Shown: positions 1 to 12,700, counted from the stretch's first letter. The stretch is DNA of 64,000 nt from Morchella semilibera (GCA_009192285.1 CM018606.1:858081-922080); one strand, 5' to 3'. Made by a program: numbers and translations. Notes: generated by a model from the sequence alone, not told the origin.

Positions 1-3000
1 CAAAGGGGCTGTATCGAAATTGAGTGAGTATTTATTCCCATAGGGTAACAAGCCTAAAAGCGCAGGCTTAGTGGGTAATTCTTCCGGAATATGATCGTCT
101 ATATCCTCGATGATGATGTCTTGGGGTGGAGGTTGCCGATGCTCAATTGTGTCAACATCAATTCTTTTTGGCATCTGTTTTCGACGAGCTCTAGGAGCTG
201 ATCTAGATGGTATAGTTGTCCCCGAGGGGAGTTCTGCTGCCGAGTCTTCGCGCATTAATGGTATTTTATGTAGCGTCCTCCCATTGGGATAATTGCCCGC
301 CATGGGATTAGCAATATCAAGATTTCTTTGCATTGAATTCCGTAGTAGCAGGGCTAGATCAGGAGTAGCAGCTCTTTGAGGGGCCTGATGAAGCCTCCTG
401 AGTGTATGATTCATAGGCCTCACAATCTCAAACTGGGCTGCCTGAGGTGTAAATTTCGGGTTATGAGTAGTAAACCTGCTCCGGCTTGGGATAGTCGTGA
501 TAGGATTGACCTGGGATTTTTGCCGGGGCCGTGTAGTAGAGGCGGGAATGTTAGATACTGGCCCTCCCCGCACAACATCCGATAGTGTACTTTGCCGGCC
601 TCCCTGTTTTCTCGGCTGTAAACGATTAAAGGTCTGTGTTGGAAATTTTGTTAGCCCTTTTGGTGAGTGTACTTGTTGTTCACCAAGGTCTTGGGGAGAT
701 GCTAATCTTAGCTGGCGACTAGATGCTTGGTTTTCATGAATCCTTCCCCGATGCTCATAACGGCCAGCCTGCACAACACAATCTAAAGTTCCTTCTCTCC
801 AGTCACGTAGAATAGACTGGACATCTCTCGTATGGGTTTCTGTCTCCAAGAAGAATATCTTCCTCGATGGGCTCTGTCGACCCTGGTCCCTTCTCTTTCT
901 AGCCCTCCTTTCTGCAATCTTGATGAATAGAGGGACTGGAACAGAACTTGTAGCCCGATAGTGTTGGGCTGCATCCAAGATACCTATCCTTGGAGCCTTT
1001 GGACCTCTGGCCCCTGCAGATCTCCTACCCTTCGACGAAACATGGTCCGTTATCTTTGGTTGCCGAAGGCGGGCGGAATCGCTTCCCCGTTTTGAGGTCA
1101 AAATTCTGTCCCTGCTATGGCTCGTTCTAGTAGCTTTGTGCAGGGCACTGCTACTTCTTCGGGGCTTCCGTTGTTTTATCTGCGTAGTACCCCCTCTGGG
1201 AATTCCAGGAAGCATTCGATCGATCCTGTCATCCTCAATGACATCATCAAAGCCAACCCAGTCGTTTCTCGGTGCATTTCTTTCCGCTCTGAGTCTATTT
1301 GTGGGGATTGAGGCCAATATCACTGGCTCGTCACTGGAGATGTCTGAATCACCATGGTCCACAAAGGCTTTGGCTTCTGGGGACCGTGTTCTGGAAGATA
1401 TTTTGGCTCTTGCGATTCCAGGCCTTGGTATGTCGCCTAAACCCGAAGATAAAGCACTTCTTGCGTTACGCTTGACACCGGATCCACCCATTTGCTGGTC
1501 TTTGTTAAGCTTCCACCATGAAGCTGGAAGCACACCAGTGGTTTTCCGTTGAAATTTCCGAATCGACTGGGAATCGTCCTCCTCAAGTTGATCCTCCTCC
1601 TCCCCCTCCTCCTCCCCTCCTCCTCCCCTCCCCCTCCTCTTCCCCCTCCCCTCCTCCCCCTCCCCCTCCCCCTCCTCCTCCTCCTCTTCCCCCGCCGCCA
1701 CCGATTCTTTCCCAGAAGGTGATTGCAGAGGAGAGGAAAGGAGGTTGATAGGTGAGGTGACCGAGTTAGCCCATTTAATTGACCACTACTTTGACTAAGG
1801 TCAGATTCAGGTTCAGAATCAGAATCCATTCCAGCAAATAGCCCCTGTAATTTCTTTTTGGACCCTAAACCAGCGGTCCGACCATCTAAACCTCGAGCAG
1901 AATGGTTAGATAATTCCTGCCCCAAATGATTTCTAGGAGTTCTTTGGGGAGATGGGCCTATGGGAATATCATAGATATCGGCATCTCTAGAAATCTCACC
2001 CACTCGAGCTCCAGTCAAAGATAGAGCATTTTCTTTCCCCTGAGCTGAATTGATGGCCTTTCTACCTGGTTTAGAGACAGAGCTTTGCTTGGAGTATGTG
2101 TGAACTACTTTTCTTCGTTTTGCCCCGCCTAGTAGAGAGCTATTCGGTCCTGATTGTCCTATAGGGGGTTCTGTGCTTGGGATTGGACTATGTCCCTCAC
2201 TTGCTTCATCAAAAAGGCGCACTCTATCCTCCATCATACGTTCAGACCGGGGGCTGGGCTCCGGAGGTACCACATAATCATCCTCTTGGGAGTCTTTTCT
2301 CGCCCCTTGCGTACTCCTCGGCTCTTCGCCATGTCTTGTATCCTCAAGGTTTTAGGCCACGAGATTGAAAAGTCTGGCGGTAACGCTCCTGTTCAATCAA
2401 ATAGGGATTTCTTTGTATTGGCTTCCGCTTCCGAAAATTTCGGACAGGGGCACCCACTTTCGTGGTCGTTTTTGGCACTTAGGACTACAACTTGAAATGC
2501 AGGCGGCGTAGACGATGGCCCTTGTAGAACAGTGTCGGTGGAAGACACAGAGGAGAGTGGCGAAGAATCTATCACCGAAGAACTATCAATCATCGGATCC
2601 GGTTGCCTAAACTCTTGTCTTATAGGGGTAGAAGGACCCCAAGCCTGCTCAGATGGCATTGGATGATCTTCATCTTGATTCTCTGGGGGGGGAGGGTGCT
2701 CCCGTGGTGTCCCAATGTCCTAACCAAAAATTATAAGCGCCTATTCCGAGATCAAAATTTAGGTCACTGACCTGAGAAATTATATTCCCCTCCTCCGGTG
2801 CAATCCTCGAAATGTCTAAAGGGCTGTTCCTATCTTCCCTTCTTCCAACCAGTTGTACCCTATCTTCCGGTTCCTCAGGAGTTTCAGGCCGGTTACTTAT
2901 ATCTACTACTGTAACCGCCTTATTGTTTTTGGTCTCTCCTCTTGTATTAACTCCATCCAATTGTATTTGTGAGTTTCCATGCTGACTAATTGGATGAGGT

Positions 3001-3360
3001 ATACGCGTACTCCCCACTGGCGCGGTGCTGGGCGGCTCCCTGAGGATTTGATCTATATCCATATACTCTTCGTAGGCGTTATCGTTTAAAACCGCATCCT
3101 AACAAGAAAGAAAAAATTAATCCCTTTACCATTCCCGAGAATTCGTAAGGAAATGCTACCTCTGCTGAGCGCCGAAGACTAGATGTAGTTAGACCTGTTG
3201 CTGAGCTAGTTAAAGCTATCCCATTTCCTCTCTCTTCAGTTTCAGTCACTGCCCGTAATTCGCTGCCAAACTCTTCCCCATCATCCTGTGTTGATAAAGC
3301 TGTATCGGAATCATCGTCGTCTGAGTTTGGCACGAACCCCAATTCACGCCAGTTCGTCAT
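1..3360 (-). CDS. Mus7/Mms22 family replication-repair protein, 5' part, frame broken
   Basis: Mus7/Mms22 proteins act with the Rtt101-type cullin ligase at stalled replication forks. The ATG at 3360 opens MTNWRELGFVP and an acidic stretch. Introns are read at 3099-3159 and 2720-2771 with joining phases. Family-like blocks follow: RKPIQRNPYLIEQERYRQ near 2360-2410, GVLPASWWKLN near 1500-1530, ILRDWREGT near 790-815, and GLLPYGNKYSLNFD at the left edge, where the gene leaves the window. From about 1745 down to base 1 one frame is open. Upstream, the frame must change near 2470 (an A5 run), near 2345 (just after a short A run) and near 1745. The first change could be a short atypical intron; I see no intron for the other two. 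They may be consensus errors or real decay. The family call rests on remembered motifs. Confidence 0.65.
1591..1696. repeat. CCT/CCC microsatellite inside Mus7-like coding sequence
   Basis: A run of TCC and CCC triplets about 100 bases long. On the minus strand it reads as Glu/Gly-rich codons inside the disordered part of the Mus7-like protein, between SPLQSPSGKES and DQLEEDDSQS. Length change here could alter frame, but the frame on its two sides is the same. Confidence 0.8.
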
Positions 3361-3809
3361 ATCATTTCTTGAAGGCCGGGTTAACCGCAATAAAATTAGG
3401 TGGTAATGGTTGGTGTGAAATGTAGAATTTCCTTGCGTATGCGTGGTGGAACTATACTAGGCGCGTGTCGTTTGGTGGAAGAAGACGCGTTTCAATTAAC
3501 GCGTGTCATCCAATAAAGTTCCATACTAAAGAAATATTGCATATAGCAGTTAAATAGGTTTTAGTAATAATTATAAAGATTTTTATTTTTATTTTATTAT
3601 ATAAGGTAATTTTATTCATTTTGAAAACCGAGGACTAAATTAGATGATTGTTGAGACACTGGGATGATGTTGAGTGACCAACGTTAGGATAAGGTTTCCG
3701 TAACGGGCACTAAGCTTTATCCAGTGTAGCCTGCACAGTATCAGAGAGCAACATCGGTTCAACTCCCCCATAACTGCTCCAGAAACAAAACCGCACATCT
3801 TCCCCACAA
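3361..3809. other. Divergent promoter region
   Basis: About 450 bases between the Mus7-like gene (minus) and the small membrane protein gene (plus). It holds the ACGCGT pair and an AT-rich block around 3550-3620. No open frame of note. Confidence 0.6.
3485..3504. promoter_or_regulatory. Paired MluI cell-cycle boxes upstream of Mus7-like gene
   Basis: Two exact ACGCGT hexamers lie at 3485-3490 and 3499-3504, with a GCGCGT at 3461-3466. They sit about 125-145 bases upstream of the Mus7/Mms22-like ATG. ACGCGT is the core bound by the fungal MBF (Mbp1-Swi6) factor, which drives G1/S genes for DNA synthesis and repair, so this fits the gene's role. The intergenic DNA is shared with the divergent small gene at 3810. 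Regulation is inferred from motif and position only. Confidence 0.5.
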
Positions 3810-4177
3810 ATGAGAAGAAATTCGGCTTTACTCCCGGTAGGATTTGCGATTGCCTTTGGCATCATTAATGGTAATTATCCTTAACATACCCTCGTCTGAA
3901 AGTTTTCGCTCACAGCTATGTAAGGGTACTCAATATTCCAACCCCTCGTTGTTGAGGAGCGCTTGAAGACCCTTCAGGAGAGGTATATAAGCATTTTTCT
4001 AGGTTTTCGAGTATCTGAGGAGCCTAACAAATGTATTTTATTATGAACAGAGGCGCCCCCGAAGCAGTATCCTCGATGGCATCACAAGAAGAGAAAGCCG
4101 AGGTAGTTCAAAACGCCAACGAAAGAGCGGCAAAAAGAGAGCTAGAAAAGAAAACGAATACAAAGCCCGCGACTTAA
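3810..4177 (+). CDS. Small single-span membrane protein, 81 residues, two introns
   Basis: Exons 3810-3870, 3925-3982 and 4051-4177 join in phase and give 81 residues. The product starts MRRNSALLPVGFAIAFGIIN, a basic residue pair followed by one hydrophobic span. A short amphipathic part (QPLVVEERLKTLQER) follows, then a charged, Gln/Glu/Lys-rich tail ending TKPAT. The donors are GTAATT and GTATAT; the second intron ends GAACAG. The shape resembles small mitochondrial inner-membrane or ER proteins of fungi, but I do not recognise a named family. The gene is too split to appear as a single reading frame. The 3' splice site of intron 1 (after TATGTAAG) was chosen because the earlier CACAG leads at once to a stop. 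Confidence 0.6.
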
Positions 4178-4380
4178 TTGATGCGCATCGTTTTTAGAAG
4201 AGATAGCGGGAGGAATAACATCATATTTCAGCCTAGGCTTCAATCAGTAGCCCGTATATATGTAGATATCTCCGACCTCCGACCTCCGACCGGGTAATGT
4301 ATAGTAGTTATATGTGGTGCAAGTAGAGGAATTTTAGTAATAGCCGTTACAATTTGCCTTTCGTCTTGAACCTTTTGGGT

Positions 4381-5253
4381 CTATGCACGATTTTCTCCCT
4401 TCCCTGGCGACGCTGAGCGGTATCGATCCTTATATTCCCTTCGGTTTCGGCTTCGACTCCTGGTTCGTCTATCGCTCCTACCCCCCTCACAATTGTATCT
4501 TCGTCTTCTGCCTCGGTCGCGATCCTTTGATCTGGATCGATGCGCCAACCTTTTTGATTCGCCTCTGTTTTTGTCTCTATCTTTCCTACTTTTTCTCTCG
4601 CCGCCACCCTGGATATACCGTAGTTTTGTGGCGCACTGGTCGCAAACTCGGACCTTCACCAATGCACTCTTCTTTTCAAGCTTCTCAACATATTCAAATA
4701 ACAATTCGAATCCCTTCAACCCTTGCTTGCTATGTACCGCGTCTCCGGAGTCGTCTGGGCCTTCGTCTGGGTCTTCATCTAGCGTACTCTCCTTGTTTTG
4801 GCAAGATAGATTTGCGCACAAGAACTGGCCTTTTCCTGAGAGCACCTCTTCCTTGGTTCGCCATCTCATAGCGATCTTCCCAGTTCAGATTATCAGCTTG
4901 GGTAATCGTTGAATAGGGGTACCTAAAGAACCAACCTGTTTCTCTTTCCACCTCACCAGCTCCACAACTGCAAACTCTCTATACAATTTTTGGTAATAGC
5001 TCCTGACTAATCTTTTTTCCTCATCCTTTTCTTCACTCTCATCATTGTTTTCCTGGATGAATTGGTGGTGCTCTTCTATTATATCCCTTTCACTACGCGC
5101 CTTTTCCGGCGCGACGATCTGTCCTCCATAGTAGCGGAGGTAACTACTTGTTGCTTGAAGGTGCCGCGCGTAGGCCGACGTTGGGCCCCTAGATTGCGGG
5201 AATACGTTTGAGGATGATGCGGCTGTAGAAGACGAATCGATGCGAGGAGGCAT
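4381..5253 (-). CDS. FRA10AC1-family nuclear protein
   Basis: Homologue of human FRA10AC1, a nuclear protein linked to the spliceosome. Exon 1 (5253-4936) encodes a disordered start, then SAYARHLQATSSYLRYYGG, the EEHHQFI block and KRLVRSYYQKLYREFAVVEL. Exon 2 (4875-4381) begins IAMRWRTKEEVLSGKGQFLC and carries the CxxxxC...CDQC cysteine pairs expected of the family's zinc-binding fold. It ends in an Arg/Ser/Asp-rich (RS-like) tail typical of splicing factors. The 60-base intron has donor GTTGGT, a branch-like CTGATAATCTGAAC and acceptor GGAAG, and it is phase 0. Predicted length is 269 residues. The family call is firm, the fungal function inferred. Confidence 0.85.
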
Positions 5254-6215
5254 GGTAATGTTCGTGTAAGAGAAACTGGATCGAGGACTAGGAGCCCTGA
5301 TAAACGTTCTTTATATGGTCTGTGCACACGAGCCTCAGGCTATCATGCCGGCAAATTCCATTCACCACTCTAGTGAACCTAGGCTGAATAATACACGAGG
5401 TGGGTATAGGTAGGGCTATTTAAACCAAATAAACTGAAATGGCCCTAGGTTATGCTGCGAGGAGAGGTTTGTATCATTACATGTAGTTGCTGCCATGTAG
5501 ATTATACAGAGGATCCAACAAGAATCAACCCAAAGCACCCCAGGAGTAATGGTACTGAGGTCGTTTCCTTTCTTCAAAGAGTAGGTACTCTACGCAATGT
5601 TAAAAATCTTGGCATTCTGTTAGGGTTAGGGCTCAAACCCTGTCACGGAGGATATAAATTCCTCCAACACTTGCCAATCCTTCCAGTTCCTCACCGCACG
5701 CGTGTTACTTGTTAGTCGCTTCTATCCATCGATCAAACGAGCGTCAAACCGAGCGGAGAGCAATCTAGATTCTCCAGTCGTCTGCGAAGACGTGTTTGTG
5801 CTATCCTGTACGTCCTGTTCTCTCTTCTGAGGAAACTGGGATTTTGGGCTGGCTTCATTGGAGTTTCATACACTGCGCTGGTCTTCAGTTATAACTGTCA
5901 AATTAGCCGTATTAGATGTCTATACACATCTATTCCATAATTAAAGAATTCAAAGTCTTTTTAAACAATATGTGCATGTAGTTTGGTTGAAGAACTTTCA
6001 GCTATTGTTCCAGAAATATTCGGTTTAGTCTAATTTCAAACCAGACCAATAAACCCCTGTCACCCCGCGACCAGTAGGTATGGCGGGGTTCCGTCAGCTC
6101 ACAGGTACGGTCAAGTTCATCTCGAACTCACAACTGTCTGCAGCCGGTTATTCCTACTTTTGCTTCTCATAGTATACCTTTCTGATACTACAGCGGCCCC
6201 CCACCATATTTGAGG
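5254..6215. other. Divergent intergenic region, no gene seen
   Basis: Shared upstream region of the FRA10AC1 homologue (minus) and aip1 (plus). It contains one TACATGTA palindrome near 5480 and an ACGCGT near 5699. Open frames here are short and lack codon structure. Confidence 0.5.
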
Positions 6216-8279
6216 ATGTCTCTCACTAGAAGTAAGTACTTGGAGCTCCCAAAGATGGGATAATGGCAGTTCTCATAGCTTTGGTCTTATAGGATCTATT
6301 TATGCTGCGCAGCCGTCTACTACTCGTGCTACGCCGACACATCTCTCCGTCGACCCAAAGGGCGAACGCTTAGCATATGCCGTACCTTCCCTAAATCTCA
6401 AAACACCGCTACTCCGTTAACGTAGGTTCTAGTCTGGAAAATCCGTCTTTCTCCGTTCAATCGATGATCCTTCAATCAGCACACAGTATACGGCCCATGC
6501 CGCAGTCGTCAATGTAGCTCGATTCTCTCCCAGTGGATATTATGTTGCCTCTGGAGATGCTTCTGGAAAGGTTCGAGTATGGGACTGTGTTGGCGAGGAT
6601 ATGAATACCAAAGGAGATTTCGGTATTATCTCGGGCCCCATCAAAGATCTTGCCTGGGATGGGGAAAGCAAGCGGATTATTGCGGTGGGTGACGGCAAAG
6701 AACGGTATTTAATATCGAAGCTTCCGTAAGTCTCAGTTTCTAACTGTTGCGCAGCTTTGGACATTGTATAACCTACGACACCGGTAACTCTGTGGGAGAG
6801 ATCCTTGGTCATTCATCCGTCATTAACTCGGTCTCGATACGTCAGCAACGCCCATACAGAGCTGCTACTGCCTCCGATGATAAAACACTCGTGTTTTATC
6901 ATGGTACACCATTTAAGTTCAATCAATCGCTTACTGGGAATCATTCCAATTTTGTTCAGGGCGTTGCGTTTTCTCCTGATGGGGAGCACTTCGTTTCCGT
7001 TAGTTCAGATCGCAAAATATTTCTCTATGATGGCAAGACTGGAGACTTGAAGTCAGAAGTTAAATATGGTGATGATGGACATAAAGGGGGTATCTACTCG
7101 GTCTCCTGGAGTAGCGACTCAAAGCGGTTTGTCACTGCCTCTGCGGATCAGACAGTCAAGCTGTGGGATGTAGAACAGTCGAAAAACTCTTTTACCTGGA
7201 GATTTGGAGAGGAGGGAATCCCGAGCATTCCAGACCATCAAGTCGGAGTTGTTTGGACACCTAGATCGGACGATACTATCATCTCACTATCACTGACAGG
7301 GGATTTGAACTACCTTAACCTCTCCGCTCATAAGCCTTACAAAGTGGTCCACGGGCACCAAAAGGCCATCACTACTCTCAAGGTCACAAAAGAGAGCAAG
7401 ACATTATTCACAGGGAGCTACGATGGAAGAATTTGTAAATGGGATACAACGGTAGGCACAGCTGTTGGCCTGGACGGGAAAGGTCACGTGAACAGTATCT
7501 CGGGCTTTGCACAGACCCAGACCGGCTCCATTGTGAGCGTTGGATGGGATGATCGCGCTAGGCAAATCGATGTCGGGGCTGGATGCTTCGTGTAAGCTTT
7601 TCGCTAGGAACTGATTGGAAGAGGATGAAGGAAATAGCTAACTTTGAATTAAAGGGCGGACGTACCAACTGAGGGTCAGCCTAAGAGTATCGCGGAGCTT
7701 GGCCCAGATGGCTCTACAGTTGTTGTTTCAGAAACTGCTATCACCGTCTACGACAAAAACCTCGGAGTTATTGCTACACTCGCTCCTAAATACACCCCTA
7801 CCTGTGTCGGTGCCTCCTCTACATATGAAATTGCCGTAGGCGGGCAGAACAATATCATCCAAGTCTACGGTGTTTCTGGTTCTACAATCACAGAATCCAA
7901 AAAGATAATGACACGCGCCATGGTAACCTTTCTTTCCTACTCTCCCGATGGTAAACACCTTGCTGCTGGGGATTCCTCAGGCAAGATAACACTATATGAT
8001 ACTACGGGTGGCGCATACAGTGTCAAAACGACACGCTGGAGTTTCCACACTGGACGGGTTGACAGCATCGCGTGGAATGATAATGGGACTCACGTTGTTA
8101 CTGGAAGTCTTGATACGAACGTGTTCGTGTACAGCGTCGAGAATCCTGCGAAGAACTTGAAGGCTAGAAACGCACATATGGGAGGTGTCAACGCAGTGGG
8201 GTGGGAGGGAAATGATACGGTTGTCTCAGCTGGAGCGGATGGAGCAGTTAAACGATGGAGTGTTTCACTTTCTGGCTGA
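6216..8279 (+). CDS. aip1: Actin-interacting protein 1 (WD40, cofilin cofactor)
   Basis: Aip1 binds cofilin-decorated actin filaments and promotes severing and disassembly at cortical patches. Five exons (6216-6231, 6293-6381, 6433-6704, 6755-7591, 7655-8279) join in phase to 612 residues, the usual length. The protein begins MSLTRRSIYAAQPSTTRATP and contains repeated WD units (for example GHKGGIYSVSWSSDSKRFV then KLWDV, and HMGGVNAVGWEGNDTV near the end) forming two propellers. Aip1-like blocks include GDGKERFGHCIT, SGNSVGEILGHS-type text and the final DGAVKRWSV. Introns are 50-63 bases with standard donors, except GTACCT in intron 2. The tiny first exon (five codons and one base) is decided by a perfect GTAAGT donor. 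Confidence 0.93.
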
Positions 8280-9700
8280 GTTTTAGCGTTGAATGCCTGA
8301 ACCAAATGAAATTAAGGTGGTTGATTGCTTTTTTTGTTTTTCTGTGGGAGTCACTTTTCGAAGAATGGTGGAGGAAGTAAAAGCGATATCACGAGTGGCT
8401 AAATGTGGGTAGGATTCTGGGTTCAAATAGTTACACCTAGTAGTATCAGTAAAAAAAAAACTATTCGAGAAATTTATTACCACGGCTCCCGACCATATTA
8501 AAGATTTCTACAGGAGTGAGCCTTAGAATCTACGGCTTCGTTTGGGCGGGAACACGTACCTGAATATACACCTATATTTGATGGTGTCTTGGAAACGTCT
8601 TGGTATCTACATATAATGATGTCGGGCACACGGTTTAAAGTAGTCCTGTTTCTGGCCCATACTATGGCGGTGGTGGTGGTGGTTGTGACAGATCATAACT
8701 TGTGGATGGAATACTCCCCTGTATTATCACCCACAAACCAGCTGCAGTTACTGGGAGCGGGTCTAGGTTTAAGGGCACATACATCCATATGGTAGAATTA
8801 TGGAAGAGTCGTGATTTGGGACCCCTGTTTTTATTTACTCAACGGCATGCCAAGCCCGAGTGACGGCCTGTGACTCGCTCTGATGCATGGGGCCTTCTAC
8901 TCCTATAATACACATCAACAAGATAGAACGCTAAGCTTCGGTAGCATAAGGCCTACTTATCTATCTAATAGAATTAGTCTACTCAAATGACGGCACATAT
9001 GGTGTTTGACCCCCACCGTCGCAATCCTTTTGCACGCTCCGTGGTTAACACCGCTAAACATCATACAATCGAGTTCCTTACTGGTAGCCAGGGCTGTTCC
9101 TATCCATACGAATCGATTGGTTAAAGCCTGGAAAAAACGGGCGGTATGTGGTGTTTAGCTGCTATTCAAATCTTGACGGGCCGTTGACCCCTCCCTTGTC
9201 TCGAGCCTAAAACTCAGGAGATGAGACCAGTCTTTCGTTACACCCGAAGACTATATCGGGCTTTTATGCACTACTCTATTCTAGGTTTTCTTTTTATGAT
9301 ATAGAAGGAAGGGCAGAGCGGTAAAAATTTAAAATAGAGAGGTTCTTGGCAGGAGACAGCAGGTCCCTAAAAGAATTTGGAGCCATCAACCCTTCCCTGC
9401 ACATTTCAAAATAATTCTGGCCCTTCCTTTTTTACTCCTTTATATATATTAGAAGCGAATTTTTAAGTAGTACCCGTGACCAATTACGCTATAGACAATA
9501 TACGGGGCCGAGAACTGAAACATCAATTTTCCAACACGTATTCCCAAACACATAATACGCCAAAGGGAGAGAGAGGGTTATGTAAGAGATGAAACTAGTG
9601 GATGAGTATGAAATAAGAAAAAAAGAAACACAACTCATCCTTATTATAAAGAAAGGTAATCGCCGCAAAGGAAATAAAATAAAAAAGACTACTCAAAATT
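8280..9700. other. Convergent intergenic region, 1.4 kb
   Basis: 3' flanks of aip1 (plus) and the dynactin gene (minus). No supported gene. It contains one copy of a dispersed 32-base repeat at 8844-8878 and AT-rich DNA from 9280 onward. Confidence 0.5.
8844..8878 (+). repeat. Dispersed 32-base repeat, copy A
   Basis: Contains CCAAGCCCGAGTGACGGCC followed by TGTGACTCGC. A copy in the opposite orientation lies at 51200-51234 and differs only by two C/T transitions over about 32 bases; a more diverged copy lies at 62174-62203. The pattern includes two GTGAC boxes in the same orientation. Identity unknown. Confidence 0.6.
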
Positions 9701-12700
9701 TTACGTGAAGCCCATTGTCTCCTGGAGACTCTCCCATCCGTCTGGCTCCCGTATCACCACATCAGTCGCAGTCGGTATTATCTTCGATCCCATTGGGTAT
9801 AACCTGCTTCTATTCGTTAGTTTGTACATACCAACGAACATGATTCTGCTTACCTAGGCATCTTGATATCAATTTTCGCGCCGAAAACGCTGTTCGCCTT
9901 CCTACTATTCTGTGGCCTTAAGCATTTCTTTGCAGCATCATGGTATAATGCCTTCGAAGTAACCTCCTCTTGCCATGCAATGAGTGATTCGTAATGCTCT
10001 CTCTGTTCCAAGTAATGCGACCTTGGCGTCTCCTTGGCTGGCCTCCACGTTTTCCGGTTCTTAGGCCCTTGTGTTAAATCAACGACTCTGGACTGTGTTG
10101 CAAGTAGCATCAATTCAGCCATTACATCCTGTCCTTCGGTTGCAAGAGCTTGTTCGTATTCATCGACCTCCTTGACTTCTGGCTTCGCTAACAAAGGCTC
10201 AAACAGCCATGAATCAGGCGCCATCAGGTCGTTCTTAATAATCCTTGCGTTCTCATCCCTCAGGAAGTTCACAGCTCCTGTGAGCGAAGTGATTTCCTTC
10301 TTCAGTTCATCTACTTCTCTAGCTGTAGCAACCGCTTTTTCTGCGCCAATTCTGTCAACCTCCCCAAGTGCTCTCTTGTCATTCGCAGCCTTTTTCCATT
10401 TGTCAACTTCAGTCTCAAGAGCTTGAATCTCTTCGTTAAGGTTTTCGATAGCGTCAGCAAGATCTTTCTCGCGAATTGTTCCTTCTGAAACTTGCTTCTC
10501 GAGTTTTTCGATCCGTTCGCTCTGTTTAGTGACATTACGCATACGAGATTCGAGAAGCTCAATTTTAACAGCTGATTCTTCCAATGTTTTATCACGGAGT
10601 TTGATTTGTGTTGCACGTTCCAGGATGTCATCTTTAAGGCGGCGGATTTCCTCTTCAGCGTCGACAGAGATTGTCTTTGTTGTTTTGAGTTCGTGGGCAC
10701 GGACAATCCACGGGGCAGTGGCTTTCTCGACTGTCCGCTCATTAGTAGCTGATTCTATACATAAAATCGATATAAGACTTACACTCAGCAGTCATGTCAA
10801 TATCTGATGCCGTGTTTCCAAGCTCGACAAGTTGATTCGTAAGATTCTTTAGCTCCTTCCCAAATGCGCCAAATATTTCCACCTCAATGGCTACCAGCTC
10901 TCTCTCAGTCGTCTTGAAGAACATTGCTTGTAAGTCTTGCCATCCAACATTCACCTTAGCATCATCTGAATAAAGTAATTCATAAACACCGTTTCCAATA
11001 GCCCTGGCGTAATCTGCTAGCCGTTTTGTAGAATCCTCACATTCCGTGAAATTTCCCAGCTTGTCTTGTGTAAGTGACAACGAACGGGCCTGGAAATCGT
11101 TGAGAGAGCGGAGAATTTTGCTGATGATAACCTTCGCACTCCGTGAACCCGAAACAATTACGTCGGCACGCTTTGCAAAGCTCGAGGCGATGTCATTTTC
11201 ACTCTCACCTTCTTCACTACTGGGAGGGAGCTTATTCTGCACCATTAGCTTTATTTGTGTCATTGCTGCTGCTGTCGACTCCATGTAACTCTGCATCAAA
11301 AGAACTCTCATGTGCAGATCGCTCGCGAATCCTTCAAGGTCATCCCTAAGATGAATCTCCCCCAGGTGAGACATGAGTGCCATAGTCCGCTGCAGCTCTG
11401 CAACACATTGTTTCTCTTTCAAGTCATCTTTTCTTAATCCTTCAATCCACCCGTTCAACGCCCGTTCAACGGGATCTAGCTCATAAAGTGCTCCTTGGAA
11501 TCTTGAAAATTGCTGCGAGCTGCACCCGCTAATACAGTTGACAAAACGATCACACATAGCACTAACCCAAGTGAGCTTCTCACACATATCGCAAGCAGCC
11601 ATGAGTGATTCCTCATAACCAGCGTGTTCTTGCCCAACTTGACCAGTTAGACGTTCCTTAACAAAAGTGTGAAGAAGGTGGGCCTTGAATGCAACTCGTT
11701 TAAAGCGGAGAAGGGCAAGCACGGAATCCTGTTCAGAACGATAGGCTTCAGGAAGGAACATTTGCACAATTGAGAGGTGCTCCACTGCTTCTTCAGCCTC
11801 CAGGCGGCGGAGCTCGAGATCGATAGTTTTATTTTGGGCTTTTGCAGCGGTTATTTGAAGTTTCATGTTGATATCTATCATTGAGCGCGAGCGAGCTGTG
11901 AGCTCTTCGGCCTCGGTTTCAGTAATTTGTTGGCTGGCTCTCATGTCCTCAAGGTCGCTGTCCCCATGGTTAACATTTGGTGGCTTTCAGGGAGATTCAA
12001 AGAAGATAATATACCTCTGTAAATTAGTTACCAATTCTCTGAATCTCGTAATTGTATACTCCGCCTCCTCGTTACTCGCATCCAACTGTGCAATCCTTCT
12101 TGACTGTTCCCCAATCACAAGATCCTTGTAATCGATTTCCTCCTGCATCTGTTTCTCTGTCTCAACGTGATTAATTTCCAGCTCATCACTGATTTCCTTC
12201 AGGCTCTCTAGGTCCTCAATTGTCGCCTTTAATTCTTCGATCTGTTCACTCATGCTTAAGTTCCTTTCGGTAAGATCTTCGAGCATTTCCTCAGCGCCCA
12301 AAGCAGTCTCTAGCTGTTGCCTTAAATCTTCGACTGCTGCCTCAGAGATTTGAAGCCTCTCCCTAGTCCCTTCAGCAGCTTTCTTGATCTCAACTAGCTC
12401 ATTGTTATCCTCCTCTAGACTCTTGATCGTTTCCTTCAGCTCTATTTCTGTCTGAGATGTCATGTCTCTTAATCTCAGGAGTGCCTCCTTAAGCCTGTCG
12501 TTTTGTTTCTCCATCTGCAACCATCCAGCACTTGTCTTCTCTTCCTGTGTCATTTCCCCACTTAGCTCGTTGTTCTCCTCACGCAGAATCTCGACTTCCA
12601 TTTCTAGCTCCTCCGCACGACCCCGTACAGCTTCAAGTTCCGCACGTAGCGCTTCCGTTTGCTCCTCGGCCATTTCACGGTCGAGCGTGGCCATTTCTAC

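Noticed and set aside
3725-3775. GGTTCAACTCCC, resembling a tRNA T-arm
   Set aside because: No acceptor stem, D-arm or anticodon arm could be paired around it.
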